A stretch of DNA of 24,285 nucleotides from DATJUF01 sp035502655. GTDB taxonomy: Bacteria; Desulfobacterota; Binatia; Binatales; Binataceae. The stretch covers positions 1-24,285 of the forward strand of contig DATJUF010000191.1 of the NCBI GenBank assembly GCA_035502655.1. Direction: 5' to 3'. The notes under the pieces are model-generated. The model ran no database searches. It had not been told where the DNA came from and worked only from the letters and a program-made list of their open reading frames with translations. The translations under genes and the position numbers were made by a program. Shown one piece after another: positions 23,392-24,285 of this stretch. Numbering within the stretch: the stretch's first letter is position 1; every line of letters starts with the position of its first letter.

Positions 23392-24285
23392 TCACCGCCT
23401 GGCGGTTTGCCGCGAGACAATCCGGTAGACGTTCAGCCGCGGCCGGCTAAGAATCCTGGTGATTCGGAAGTGCCGCCCGTCGGGCAGTTCCTGAGCGGCA
23501 TCATCACCCTTCCAGCTTATGAGCCATCCACCGCCACTGGCGCCGGCCACAGCCTCGGCTTTTGCGCGCGCTACTGCGGGATCGTATCCAGGAAGTGGCA
23601 CGCGTGGGTTTCGTCCATGGAAGTAGTAATCGAACGGCACCGCATAATAGCCAAAGGGATACCCGCCGTTGGCGATTTCTTGACTACCGCCACGACCAGC
23701 GAATCCGCTCTCGAAGAAAATCGGTTGCAGGGGTTTGCCCTCGGCCATGATCATTTCCGCTAGGTGCGGCCACGGTTCGGCGGGCGGATAGTCGAACCGG
23801 ATCATAAGCAGGCATCCGAGAGCGAATCCGCACGCGGCAAGATTACGCAGCTTAGGGCTCAAGGCGGTCAAACTGCCCGCCACAAGGATCGCGAGTACGG
23901 CCAAAGACGGTGTGACATAACGCAGGTTGAACATCGGCCGTATCACCACCGAGGCGGCTATTAACGCCATCATCGGCAGCAGTGCGCAGGCGGCCAGCCA
24001 TCGCAGCGGTTCATCGGAGCGGTCTTCGATTTGAGGCCCGAACATTATCAGGATTCCAAATGCTGCCGCGACGCATCCCGCCGCGATTCTAGCGGCCGCC
24101 GAGTAATTGGCGGTGCCAATCCAGTCGAGCCAATGCCCCGAGAGCAGTTCGCGGCTTTGAGTCATTGCGATCGGCACATAAGGAGCGAACAGCAGCGCCG
24201 CAATACCCATCGCGATCCAGACCTGCGGCGTGCGCCGGCCATGGGCAAAATCGCGCACGAGCATTGCTCCCTCGCCGCCCAGAAT
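23392..24285 (-). CDS. Membrane glycosyltransferase-like protein, C-terminal part (runs off the window)
   Basis: The frame is open to the right edge, so the N terminus is missing; the first ATG inside the window (24264) is probably internal. About five hydrophobic segments are visible, starting VWIAMGIAALLFAPYVPIA, then RYVTPSLAVLAILVAGSL. A soluble C-terminal domain of about 130 residues follows. FAPYVP...Q and R-Y-x-x-P-S/A-L are features of GT39/ArnT-type mannosyl- or aminoarabinosyltransferases, which use lipid-linked sugars at the membrane. The catalytic acidic residues of this fold are N-terminal and not seen. The assignment rests on overall look and is moderate; a general hypothetical membrane protein is the alternative. 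Confidence 0.6.
   Translation of the reverse strand: MLGGEGAMLVRDFAHGRRTPQVWIAMGIAALLFAPYVPIAMTQSRELLSGHWLDWIGTANYSAAARIAAGCVAAAFGILIMFGPQIEDRSDEPLRWLAACALLPMMALIAASVVIRPMFNLRYVTPSLAVLAILVAGSLTALSPKLRNLAACGFALGCLLMIRFDYPPAEPWPHLAEMIMAEGKPLQPIFFESGFAGRGGSQEIANGGYPFGYYAVPFDYYFHGRNPRVPLPGYDPAVARAKAEAVAGASGGGWLISWKGDDAAQELPDGRHFRITRILSRPRLNVYRIVSRQTARR

Overview
This is a GC-rich bacterial chromosomal window of ordinary gene density. It shows no phage genes, insertion sequences, CRISPR array, tRNA or rRNA that I can recognise. A beta-barrel porin with a C-terminal Phe and a signal peptide point to a Gram-negative cell. DUF2934, a BBP2-type porin, LuxC/LuxE-like proteins, tandem cyclase-family proteins and Ser/Thr kinase signalling fit a soil lineage of the Acidobacteriota or Binatota/former Deltaproteobacteria kind. 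That placement is inference, and nothing here fixes it.

Layout. Positions 1-1676 (minus) hold a LuxE-like acyl-protein synthetase followed by a LuxC-like acyl-CoA reductase that runs off the left edge. Divergent from them (plus) are a small exported protein (1835-2308) and a pair made of an isocitrate lyase/PEP mutase-superfamily enzyme and a DsbA/HCCA-isomerase-like protein (2474-3978). This unit meets the minus-strand genes at two strong inverted repeats, one of them a perfect 50-bp palindrome containing the stop codon of a PIN-like gene.

Positions 4217-15595 (minus) form a nitrogen-assimilation block. An Lrp/AsnC regulator is coupled to gltB, followed by gltD and the PIN-like gene. Upstream lie a PP2C phosphatase, a membrane-anchored Ser/Thr kinase and an Amt ammonium transporter in one run, with kinase and amt overlapping by 4 nt. 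Together these import ammonium, turn it into glutamate, and supply two visible control layers: Lrp-type transcription control and reversible Ser/Thr phosphorylation. No GlnK/PII gene is visible.

Positions 15903-19885 (minus) hold a DUF2934 protein, a BBP2-type porin and an APC-family amino-acid permease. The permease 5' UTR contains a 14-bp palindrome.

Positions 20343-23354 (plus) hold two tandem cyclase-family hydrolases and a TauE/SafE-type permease. Upstream of the first cyclase and upstream of the permease lie two related, structured leader elements. Their stems differ by compensating base changes while a 9-nt loop stays invariant. This is the best candidate in the window for an undescribed cis-regulatory RNA. 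A membrane glycosyltransferase-like gene (minus) runs off the right edge.
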